A stretch of DNA of 64,000 bases from Caenorhabditis remanei. Taxonomy: Eukaryota; Nematoda; Chromadorea; Rhabditida; Rhabditidae. Every line of letters starts with the position of its first letter. The stretch's first letter is position 1. The DNA is taken from NCBI RefSeq assembly GCF_010183535.1, contig NC_071329.1, positions 1,488,001 through 1,552,000 of the forward strand, given 5' to 3'. Position numbers and translations under genes: made by a program. Shown in pieces: positions 37,328 to 47,800 of this stretch. The notes under the pieces are model-generated. The model made no database searches, was not told the DNA's origin, and was given only the letters and a program-made list of their open reading frames with translations.

Positions 37328-37689
37328 TCCGGCAGCAAGGGGTGGCGGGCCTAGAAGTTAGATATGGGAATTAGATAATGATAAATGATAGGAATGGCGA
37401 AAATTAGAAGAGTATATTGAACGTACGTAATAGATAAACATGGAAAACTAAAAAATCCAGAAAACTGTTAGTTGTTATTAAATTAGGTATAATGTCTTGA
37501 AAAATTGACGTATTTTCAGGAAAATAAGATAAATAGAAAGCTAAATAGATGAGAATTTCGAATCTTTTCATAATTTTTGCCTAACGCTAAAATAAACAGA
37601 GGTACAAGAAATTCAATGGAACTAAATCGATAAAAACAAAAGAAAAAGTCCGAAAACAGATTTAGAAGCCTCATGATGTCTACTTTTCA

Positions 37690-38670
37690 GGAATGGTAAT
37701 TATTTTTTATACGTTTGTTTTTAAATCACGGTGCAGATCCGATAAACATTAACATAATTACCTTGTTCGTTTTCAGGAATGGTAATTATTTTTTAGTTTT
37801 TAATGGAAAGGGTTAAAGTAATACTTTCTTATGTAGCCCGGTTCGGAAAATCTTGAAATTCAATAGAAAGAGTTTTCATTTGAAAATGTTTTTGTTGGTT
37901 ATCAATAATTTATATTCCTAATTAACCTGCTGTTTTCCTATATGTAGAATTTTCTTGCCGATTAATGGGATATTCTTCAAGTCAGAGTTAGAACAGTCAA
38001 AATTGAGGAAACCAAGTAGAAATTTGGTTTTTCGCTTTAAAATATTGAAATTTTCTCACATTTTGTCTGGATTCTTGCCGGATTTCAGTGACATTTTCAA
38101 TAGTCATCATTAAATCTAGCTTTCCTCATCGAAAACTACATCCGCTTGACTCAAACTTATAAAATCTTATGTAACATTCCTAATATCCCCGGATCATCAC
38201 AAAAGTACGTCAACTTCGATAAAGGCAATGAAGCTTGGTTCATTTGAATGCTAGAAAAAGTCTGAAAACAGATTTAGAATTCTCGTGTCTTTATGTTTTT
38301 TAAGTACATAAAATTGAAAAGATGGAAGAAACGCAACAATTTTGAATGAGACTTCAGATTTTTCAAGATGAACCCATATAGAACACCTTGAGAAAAATTT
38401 CAGCTTTTAAGACGTGGTAATTATTTTTTAGAAGTTTTTAAAGGAACTGAGTTGCCTATCATTTTAATCGACGGGATATTCTACAAGACAAAGTTATAAT
38501 GGTCACAATAAATGGGAACCGCGAAAAATTTACGCATATTATTGGATTTTAGCTCAAAACTCAGGTAACTCTCTAGCTCTCCTCATTCAAAACTACGCCC
38601 GCTTGGTTTAAACTTATAGAATCTTATGTAACATTCCAAATATCTCGGATCATCACAAAACTATGTACGT
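37690..38670. repeat. Diverged direct repeat pair
   Basis: About 38055..38215 and 38540..38670 share 'ctcctcat..aaactac..ccgcttg', 'aatcttatgtaacattcc' and 'ggatcatcacaaaa..tacgtcaac'. Blocks 'ggtaattattttttag' occur near 37695, 37780 and 38415. This looks like an old duplication of about 400-500 bp. Confidence 0.6.
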
Positions 38671-39065
38671 CAACATCAAAAAATCCAATCCTAGAGCACA
38701 AAGAACCCTTGTCCTTCTTCCTATGCAGTTACTTCTTTCCTCTTCTCGAAGGCTCTCGAGTTTCCAAGTTTCCGTCGTCGAATCACGATGTAATAGTCAA
38801 AAACGCGGCGTCAAAAGAGTGAGAGCGACCGAGTAGATGAAGGCGCAGAAAAAATGGCTCCCGAGGAAAAGACGAGGAGGGAAAGGATTCTTTGTAGCCG
38901 ACAAGAAGAAGAAGAAAAAGAAGATAAAGTTGTGAAGGGGAAGAGGAAAACAAGACGGAGCCATGAACTCTCTCTCTCTTGGATTGGAATGAGAAGAGAA
39001 AGAGATATTGTGATTGGTGGTAGTGGAAAGGGATTGAAGAAGGAACAACTTGAATAAAGAAAAAA

Positions 39066-40917
39066 CAACATTTGTCCCTAGAAAAAATAACAAGAGGGAT
39101 GTTCGGATGGCTCATACTTGCAAAAAGTAATTTTCAGAAAAAATGATAGAAAAGTGTCACTAATACATAGTCTTACAGTTTTTTAATTATTAATAGTTGG
39201 ACTGAGGAAAGCTGGACACTTGGGCACATAAATAGACTTTCAAAAAAGGTTTGTCTGATTCTCTTTTTTTCAAATGTGACAACTTTTTTGGATCTCCCCG
39301 TCAGAGTTCAAATCTAGTAATTTTCATTAATCAATTTTTCAATGATACACAACTTCTAAACAAGGATCCGGACAAAAACTACAAAAATGGAAATAGAGAT
39401 ACATACTGGTTAACCATCTAGAAAAGTTATATATTTGTGTTATAAAACCTTTAAAAAATTACAAAACAAAGAAAAAGATGACTGATCATCAATTGAGATA
39501 CATACTGGTGAACTCTCAAAAAATAATATGCCAAGGACCGACAGAAGATTTAGAAGCTCAATAGTATGGGATGAAAAATATATCAAAATGTAGATCTCAG
39601 CGAGATCTAAGTCTGTGATCTACTATTAACGATTAGCCATCCGGCTTGTATTATAATAGAAAGATCGAACTAGCCCAGATCTACAGTTTGATATATTTTT
39701 CAGCACATAAAATTCTGTTTTAAGCGATTTACGCTCCGGCCCGCTTTGCACGTATGACAAAAACGTGACCAATGAGAAAAATGAAGGCTCAACTGAGGAG
39801 ACTAGTTTTTTGGACTACTAAATATAGCTTGATTTTATTTTTTTTCGAGTTTGACAACTTGCAGTTTCAAAAGGTGGAACATGAGGAATTAGAAAAACAA
39901 TAATTATATTAAAAATATTCTAAAAATAAGACAGATGGGAAAAAATCGTGATTTACGGGAACGACTAAAAGTGGTTTTGAAAAACAAGACGTTTGGAAAC
40001 GGAACGTTTCAAAGCAGGGATTGAAAATTAAACGCTTTTTCAATGCATTAAAAAAAACTAAAACTCAAAAGTGATAAAATACCACAGATTTAAAAAAGTA
40101 GTGAAGTCACATTTTTATATCTCAGACTTCGATAAGCGATATGGTAATATGGCTTTAAAACTATTAGCTTCAGAAAGTCCTGAAGACAGCCCCTGAGTCA
40201 AAAAATAACATTTGTCCGGAGAAAAAGATAACAAGAGGGGGGAGGCAAAGGGATGTTCGGATGGCACATACTTGCAGAAAGTATTTTTCAGAAAAAAATG
40301 ATAGGATCTGGAAAAGTGTCATTTAGACAGGCGGCACAATATGATTAGAAGAAACCGTTCACCCCTGACATATTAGCACGGCACGCTTCTTACAACCGCG
40401 CGCTACCGAAACAGAAGAAAATTGTGTACGAAATTAAGAGACTCAGAGAAAAAGAACATTTTTCGAGGGCATTTCGGTATAAAGCAATTGTAAGAACTGT
40501 GCCGAGCTAATACTAATTCATAGTCTTTTATTGTTGTATTAATAGTTGAGCAGAGGGGAACAATTTGGACACACAGACCGATCGAAATAATGTTTTTTCT
40601 TGAATAAAGTTATAAACCAATACTTTATATGAGACACGGATCCCGGACATAAGAAATTGGAAAGACAATGATAACGTATATCAACAAAAAAAAACACACT
40701 GAATCAGATTGCAAAAAAGATCTGGGTTTACGTCGAACGACTAAAAATGGTTCTGAAAAAACAGAACGTTTAAAAACGGAATGTTTCAAAACGGGGAATT
40801 TTTGAGCTCAGGAGTTTATAATTAGGCAGTTTTTCAATTCATTTTTTAGAAAACAAAAAACTCGAAAGTTTGGTGTTAAAATACCATAAATTTAAAGAAG
40901 GACTGAAATCATATATT
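39066..40917. repeat. Tandem segmental duplication (~1.05 kb + ~0.71 kb)
   Basis: Copy 1 (39066..40118) and copy 2 (40207..40917) share ordered landmarks. These are 'acatttgtcc', 'gggatgttcggatgg', 'acttgca(a/g)aaagta', 'taatagttg..gagg', 'ggatcc(g/c)ggacaa/ata', 'aacgactaaaa(g/a)tggtt' and 'aaaataccaca/taaa'. Copy 1 is longer mainly because it holds PAL-D and PAL-C repeat insertions at about 39370..39760. It lies in the 5' flank of the copine gene. Confidence 0.7.
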
Positions 40918-41735
40918 GCCTTTTTAATTGCAGATTCTGATGCGTCAGAAAATTCTAAAAAACTTTTATTATTGACGCATAAGGCTTAAAAATGCGATTT
41001 TTACACAAAAAAGTTCTTCCTGTCAACTCAAAATCTTCAAGACCTTCAGTGTTCCCTCAAATCCACCCACCCACTGATAATCTGACCCCTATATTTGTTC
41101 TTCAAAAACCAAGGCCGGCTAGACAAATAAATAAGTGCAGAGAGTCAAAACTTTTTCGAAATTGACGACGAATCAAACAGATAGACACAACAAGAAGAGA
41201 GAGAGTGAAATAAGAATCTGCTCATCGATGGCAGCTAGAGATGTAGTAGTATACAACTCTCGGGCGGGATGAAAGAGAGAGATAGGTATAGAAGGAAGAG
41301 AGATAAAGAGAGCAGTTGTTTAGAGGTAGTGGGAACGGGAAGGGGGGAAGGGATCGATTGGAATCAGATGAAGGAGAAGAGAAATCCCTCTGGGAAGAAA
41401 TGGAGAGAGAGAGAGAGAGACATGATCTATGAGTCGTTTTGATGGGGCGTTGGTGTATATGATGGACAATGAGCATGAGGTCATTAGGTTTTGAGGAGAC
41501 AAGGTGTGATATTAATAAAATGTGTTTATTAAAATAGAATGTTCGAGATTTATGAGATATTGATAGATTTGTTTGCAGTTGTTCGTGATGATGGCGTCAG
41601 TTGTGGAGATCAGGAGGATTCTGAAATGAAAAATTATAACGATTGGAAATTGAAAAACGCTAGAAGAGGGAAATATACTTGTGAAATCTCGGTTCGGCAC
41701 GGATTCAAAAATGTGCACATGTTTTCCAAAGTTTG

Positions 41736-41914
41736 TTGAAATTTTTATCAAAAATTGTTGAAAATCTCTCGTACGCTTAAGCTTATGTGGATATTTAAGA
41801 ACATAGTTTAAAAAAATTCAAATTTTTGTACTGAAACCCGGGCCATGTTTTTAAATATCCATATAAGATCAAGCGTACGAGAGATTTTTGACAATTTTTT
41901 ATAAAAAATTCGGC
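41736..41914. repeat. Short palindromic repeat
   Basis: 'ctctcgtacgctt' with 'tggatatttaa' faces 'ttaaatatcca' with 'aagcgtacgagag', giving a ~180-bp imperfect hairpin. A related fragment occurs at about 25000..25020 ('agcgtacgagag'). Confidence 0.65.
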
Positions 41915-42265
41915 TCGTTGCAAGTTTGCTGCTTATAGCTTTATCATTTCTGAAACGTTCAAGTTTACGATTTTGTAAAATTTAAAAAGAAACCGAGGTA
42001 CAAAACTTTTTTCCTCGTAACTTTTAGGAATAGTAAGCCTCATATAGGTAATGTCTCCTTTTTCAGAAAAAAAAACAGATTCTGAATCCGGGAGTAAGAA
42101 AAATTTAAGTAAAAGTGATAAGACAGTTGTTTCTAAGTTTCGCTTTCCACAGCAATTTTCTCTCAATTTTTTTGAAAATTGCAAAAAAAAAGTTTCAAGA
42201 ACGTCTTAATGTTAGAAAGGTCAACATTTTATTAAGTTCTATCAACATTATAGATCAACTCAAGA

Positions 42266-42446
42266 GCTTCATTTTTGTAGTTGATCACTTTTTTGTACAG
42301 GCGGTCCCTGGTGAGGTACGGGTCAAAGAAGACTGTCTATTAGAGTAGATAGGGGTGTTGGACGTATGCACGTTCAGCATTCCGTAACTCGCAAAGTACC
42401 ACCCGTAGAAAAAAGTTGTCAACTACAAAAATTGAGATCTAGGTGT
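42266..42446. repeat. PAL-D inverted repeat
   Basis: 'cttcatttttgtagttgatc' and 'acttttttgta' (from 42269) mirror 'agaaaaaagttgtcaactac' (to about 42430). It is immediately downstream of the small basic-protein gene and resembles the interiors of the Tc-like MITEs. Confidence 0.65.
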
Positions 42447-42679
42447 GATCTAAATACCCTATAAAAATTGAGGTTGTGGGTCAAATATGGATACCAAGAC
42501 GATATCTCAAAGTCATTCATGTCCAGGCGTCCAGATTTCCGCAAAACTTAAAAATAAATAGAATCTTTAGAGCTTTCGACACATGGGTTTTTCAAAGCTT
42601 GAGATTTTAGGCTAGAAATAGCAAAGCTATCAGCAAATTCTCAAAATCTCAGGACCCTAAAAACTTTAGCTTACCTCCA

Positions 42680-43253
42680 TTATCCCTGAACCTTCTTAAT
42701 CTTCTTCCAAATCGCCGATTCCTTCTTCTTCGGTTCGTTCTTCTTGAAGAGACGAGTGGAGGTGGTCGTCGCCTGAACAAATATGTGTAACATGGCATCT
42801 CACGGTGTTCCTTACCTTCTGGTTCTCCTTGACGTCTTCTTTTTTCTCCTCAGCCTTCTTCACTTCAATTTCAACCGGAATCTTTTTGGTAACCCCACTG
42901 GATCTTCTCTTCCTATAAGATCCTCCCTTGGAGACTCTTCGAACCGGTTTAAGAATTGAGGACTTTCCATTGGATTCCTTCCCTTTCTTCCCCTCCAACT
43001 TCTTCAAAATCTCATGGATGGAGCCATTGAGCAACGGGGAGCCGGAAAGTGGGGTGAGGAGATCTACGAGCTGGAGATCAGTGGATAGAGCTAGTGGGAT
43101 GTCGAGGACGGCCAATGATTTAAGCGCAGTGATAATCTTCAAAAAATAAGGAAAAAAATAGAACTATTTATATTTTTTGAAAAAACTTACATCCTCTCCA
43201 TCAGCCACCTGCTTGACAAGCTTTCGGATGGTTCCTTCAGATCGTGGCGTCAT
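42680..43253 (-). CDS. Small basic protein, weak TFIIS N-domain-like start
   Basis: Three exons (43191-43253, 42816-43136, 42680-42772) are all phase 0 and give 158 aa. Residues ~5-75 are predicted helical (GTIRKLVKQVADGED, then ITALKSLAVLDIPLAL, ILKKLEGKKGKE). They faintly recall the helical bundle of the TFIIS N-terminal/LEDGF-IBD class; this is only a pattern impression. Residues ~85-155 are very rich in Lys, Arg and Glu, with RKRRSS, KKAEEKKED and a basic C-terminus, suggesting a nuclear or nucleic-acid-binding protein. The second acceptor is a weak TTTTTTGAAG, but phase and reading support it. No signal peptide or TM segment was seen. I do not recognise an orthologue. Confidence 0.7.
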
Positions 43254-44857
43254 TTTTTTATTAGAAATAAAATGCAATAAAGTAAAATGTACAAGAGAAC
43301 GTACAGAGTCTTTGTCACAGACTAACGTGGAGTAGGGGTGGTGGAGAATCAATAGAAAGTGCAATTGCCCTTTTGGGAAGACCAATTGGCCTTACTTATG
43401 GCAGTGGTGGGTGACTGCTCACAGTTGGAGACAATGGGTGAGAGACGGGGTGGTATTTGGGAAAATGACAGTTATTTAACGTTTATTACGGCTAGAGTTT
43501 CAAATTACTGGCCCAAAATTTCGAAACTCTCTCCAAATTATCAGTTGCAAGATGACATGACATGTTGTAAGTCGGATAGTCTGTCTGTCTGTCCGAGTAT
43601 CCGTTTTGAGTGATCAGCGTTACTGAAACCCTTGGAATGTTCGTGCCGGAAACTAAAAAAAGTTTTTATCACAACCATGATGCTAAATCTGTACGTACAG
43701 TACCGGACAAAAAGGTATCAAATTTGGCTGTTTTCAGTGGAAAATGACCAACTTTGTTGACAGTGTATTTCGGTGTTATCTGATTGTCCGATAAACTCAA
43801 TTTTGTATGGGTTAGATAGAGCAAAAATAGCACATCATTTTTGTAGTTGACCATTTTTTTGTATGGACACTACCATGAAAGTTACAGGTAAAGAAACTAA
43901 TTACTCCCTGAAATCGACTAAGTTCAATGTAAATTAGCGAAATTTTTGAGATTTTCACTTAAACAACCTATAACTTTCATGGTAGTGTTCCTACAAAAAA
44001 ATGGTCAAATACAAAAATTATATGCTATTTTTGCTCTGTTCAGCCCGTACAAAATTGAGTTGATCGTACAATCAGGTGACACGGAAATACACTGTCAAAG
44101 TTGATCATTTTACACTGAAAACAGCCAAAGTTGATACCTTTTTGTCCGGTACTGTAATATTTGCCAGGAGGTCTGTGCGTCTGTCTGTGTGTCCCGATGT
44201 CTGCATGTCTGCACTTCTATTTACCCATCTATGTCAGTTTGTGGGCCCCAATGTCCATAATTCAGCTTTCAGCTTGAAAATCTCCCCGAAACACGTCCTC
44301 TGACAGTACAAATTGCTCAAAACGCGTCAAAGGGGCGCCAGACTGTAAAATGTAGGTTTCTGGTCAAAAGCTGACTTTTCAAACCAAAAAACGTTGCGTC
44401 TTTGTGTGTAACTTGTCTGCGTCCCTGTCTGGTTGTCTGTCTGTGTGTCCAGATGTCTGTTTGTCCAGAAACGTGACTTCTATTAAACACGGTGACATTC
44501 AGTACCGATTATTCTGTGGATTCCCAGATGTCAAAAAACATGTCGGTATCTTTTCTGCACAAAAAAAACACAGTTTATTCAAAAAATTTTGATATGAAGC
44601 AAGTACATAAGTATAGTTATAAGTCAAAATCAGAAATAGAAGAGAAAAGTTAATAGAGATATACCAGTACGGAACAGGGAAGGGGGGGTTTTTAAGGTGG
44701 GAGGAGGACGATTTTTGTCAAGGGATCAAAAAATATATAGAGAGAGAGAAAATGAAACATGGGGAAAGGCGGGGATGGAGGGAAAGGCAACGTTGGAGAT
44801 GAGCGGTATTGAGATGGGAAGGGATGGGGGTATACGGTAGTTATAAGATAAAGGGGA
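43254..44857. other. Intergenic region with a Tc-like MITE
   Basis: The region holds the 5' flank of the small basic-protein gene, a 457-bp terminal-inverted-repeat element (43698..44154), 'tgtctgtctgtcc' type repeats (43585 and 44165..44470) and the 3' flank of the four-pass membrane protein gene. A minus-strand AATAAA lies at 44574..44579. No gene was seen. Confidence 0.6.
43698..44154. mobile_element. Tc1/mariner-type MITE
   Basis: The left end CAGTACCGGACAAAAAGG and the right end CCTTTTTGTCCGGTACTG are perfect inverted repeats flanked by TA on both sides (43696-43697 and 44155-44156). Arms of ~200 bp pair imperfectly, including the inner 'ttttgtagttgacca' motif. The CAGT start, TA target duplication and GGACAAAAAG-type end are as in Tc1 relatives. 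There is no transposase ORF, so the element is non-autonomous. Confidence 0.85.
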
Positions 44858-47800
44858 TTAAACTTCCGACTGTAGACTGCCAGATGGGGCGCGGTTGATG
44901 GGATTTCTGGAAAAAATGGGGGATCTCGTGAGAGAAAGATCACGAAATTGGTAATTCTGGAAAGCCGAAGTAATAAGGATTCTGAATCTGTCAAAAATTT
45001 TATGTTGAAGATAAAATCTATTCGGATTTTTAGAATCTCCTTATTTTCAGCTTTTAACTTTTGCAGAATTAAAAAAAACTCACTTGAATAACTCATTAGC
45101 ATCGATTCGTGATATTTCACTGGATCTGGAGGAGAACGCACCGGAAGTGGCGAAATAGGCAGCGTTGTTGTAGCTGGAAGAGTAAAAATTATGAGGTTTG
45201 CAATTGGTGGGCCTAGAAATTTCAAAAGTGGAAAAACTTGACGGTGATATTTTCAAACTGCAGATTATGATTTTATAGTGAGTTAGAAAACTGTGAAGAA
45301 TGAAGAATGCCTCTTGGCCTAGAAACCCAAACGTGGTCTAGAAATGTTTTTTGAACGCATGATTTTGAAATTTCTGGGGGCCAGTTCTCAAGTTCTCAAA
45401 AAGCCAAAATTCCTTTTTTCCACGAGAAGTACACGCTCAATTGGCTAATTTAGTAAGTTTTCGCTCGTTTTTTCATCGAATTATTTTTCCCTAATAAACT
45501 TCATTTTTGCTGAAGAGAAAGGCTAGAAATTCCCGTAAAAATCAGTCGAAAATTCAACATTTAAAAACTTCTCTTGTCCACGCGAAGTACACGGCTAGAA
45601 AACTCAATTCAGCTCGTTTTTGTTCGCTTTTTCATTCAATTCATATTTTTATTTCTCAAAATGTCCCAGAGCCGATTTTCATGAATATACAGTACTGGCC
45701 ATAAAGAATGCGACACTTGTAGTTTTTAGTTGAAAATGGCCAACTTTATGAGTGTGACACGGTCTCCTTGATAGTCTCACAATATAGATTGCTTATGAAG
45801 TGTGTAGGTCACAAATATAGCTTCATTTTTGTAGTTGACAACTTTTTTGTACGGGTACTCCCTAGCAAGTTATCAATCGTCAAAGTAAACAGCTCAAAAA
45901 TCTTTTTTTAGCACTGAAAAATGGCAACAATTGCAAGAAATTTCTTTGACGATTGATAACTTGCTAGGGAGTACCCGTACAAAAAAGTTGTCAACTGCAA
46001 AAATGAAGCTGTACTTGTGATCTGTATAATCCACTAACAATAAATATTGTGCGACTATCAGCGAGGCCGTGTCACACTCCCAAAGTTGACCGTTTTCAAC
46101 TAAAAACTGCAAGTGTCGCATTCTTTATGGCCAGTACTATCAGCTCTTTAATTAAACATCCACGATCAAAAACCTTATTTTAAGATCCATATTTTTAAAT
46201 GATCTGGATTTTATAAGTTCCAAATTCTCTATTTTCCCTTACCTGATGCTATGATCAATCTGAGCTGGCGACGGTACAGGCGGAAGTGGAGTTGACGTAA
46301 TTCTATAAGATAACCCTCAACATCATTATTATTTGTTGTTGCTCATCGTCGATCTTTATCCCTTATCCAATTAGTGAATATCCCAATCCGTGATAATCTC
46401 ACCCTCTCAAATACTAGGATTTCATTCACTGACTGGTTCGTCTTGTGATAGTGGAGAAATGTGTTTACATATACATAGTAAATATGTATGTGTTATGTAA
46501 GATCAAAGATTTTCAAGCAGGAGGCTATCAAAAATCTTCTAGCCTAAAAATAAACCAACCTCGGCGGTGTACCCTCAATCCCGAACGTGGTGCTCTTGCT
46601 CACATGGTCCCCATCAAAAGTGGTTGTGGTTCGTTGTTGCTTCTTAACGTATAACCTAAAACGGTTTAACTAAGAAACACTATTCTAAAGATAGGAAAGA
46701 CATAAAAAGTGGGTCTACATACCTCCGCTTCTCATTCTTCCTTATCTTCTCCACAACTTGGGCGACACCTTCACTCAACGGCGTCTTTTTGGCGGCTAAC
46801 AGTACACCGATGGCGATTGGGGTGAGACGGATAACGAGGAGGGTGATGAGCATGTAGAGTGGGATGAAGGAGGACTCGATTTGAGGGTCACACGTGTTCT
46901 GGAATAAATGGGTATGGTCATAACTGCAGTATACTTGAAGCCGCACTGTTCAGCAAAGATCACGTTTCGGAGTATTATCTGACTACAGTAGATGCTAGGA
47001 TGAGATTCGAATCTACAGTAACTCCACAGTATGAACCTGACGTTTGCGGATATTGAAGGTTTAGGAGTTTTTTTTATTTTATTTCTGCCCCATATTAAAA
47101 AAATGTTACCGAAGATCTACCCAAAAACTCTATTTTTAAAAAGTACGGTAGCTGTTTACTCAAAAAGTCGGAATCTTCGAAATTTCTCCGTCTCATACCT
47201 ACAGTAATCCAGCACCCTAACTGTAACCATCATTCAAACAAATCGTTTTCCAGACACCCCTGAGTCAAACTGAAATCCCACTATTTTTAACATTTTCACT
47301 TTGTTCACATTCATCAAAGTTTATCTTCTCAGGAACGGATAATAGCAACAACATGTTGATTCTTATTCTTTTCTGTTTCTTGTTCGTTCTTTTTTCTTTG
47401 CAGAACTAACATTTGTTACGTAACCACCCAATCCGTTCGATCACTAGCTCCGAACAACTTTATTCCTAATCCTATAATATTCTCTCTTATTGATAACTAA
47501 TTAGTCGGCATGTAGATCAAAGAATTTCCATTTTCTTAAATAAACCATCAAACTAAACACTTTACATATGTGTTTTGATTTTTCCCTTCAAAACTTCCGT
47601 ATTATTCCTCAAATTTCTCGGAAAAATCTTCTGGGTACATGTTGTAAACAAGACTATGAGTCGTCAGCTAAACCCTGTGTAAGGATTATAGGTTGAAATA
47701 GAGAATTAAATGGAAAATTTCAAATTTTTAATGGATATGGGTAGAAATGAAAAAAATGGAATGACATGAGTAACTAAAAAGCAGACTTGCAACGGGCCGG

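Larger units (their letters stand above)
37328..42679. other. Repeat-rich intergenic region upstream of the copine gene
   Basis: No supportable gene lies in these 5.3 kb. A candidate trans-splice acceptor for the copine gene (AACTTCTAG on the minus strand) ends at 37351, 24 nt before its ATG. The rest holds a diverged direct repeat (37690..38670), purine-rich DNA (38850..39060), a tandem segmental duplication (39066..40917), GA-rich microsatellite DNA (41270..41420) and short inverted repeats. Open frames in the purine/pyrimidine tracts are low complexity and on both strands, so I do not call them genes. Confidence 0.6.

Noticed and set aside
38783..39115. Overlapping minus-strand open frames with Phe/Ser/Leu runs
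   Set aside because: Low-complexity purine/pyrimidine DNA open in all three frames. No splice or start evidence.
44692..45225. 177-codon minus-strand open frame
   Set aside because: It runs across coding exon 45084-45173, the intron and the last exon of the four-pass gene in the wrong frame and reads through a real splice donor.
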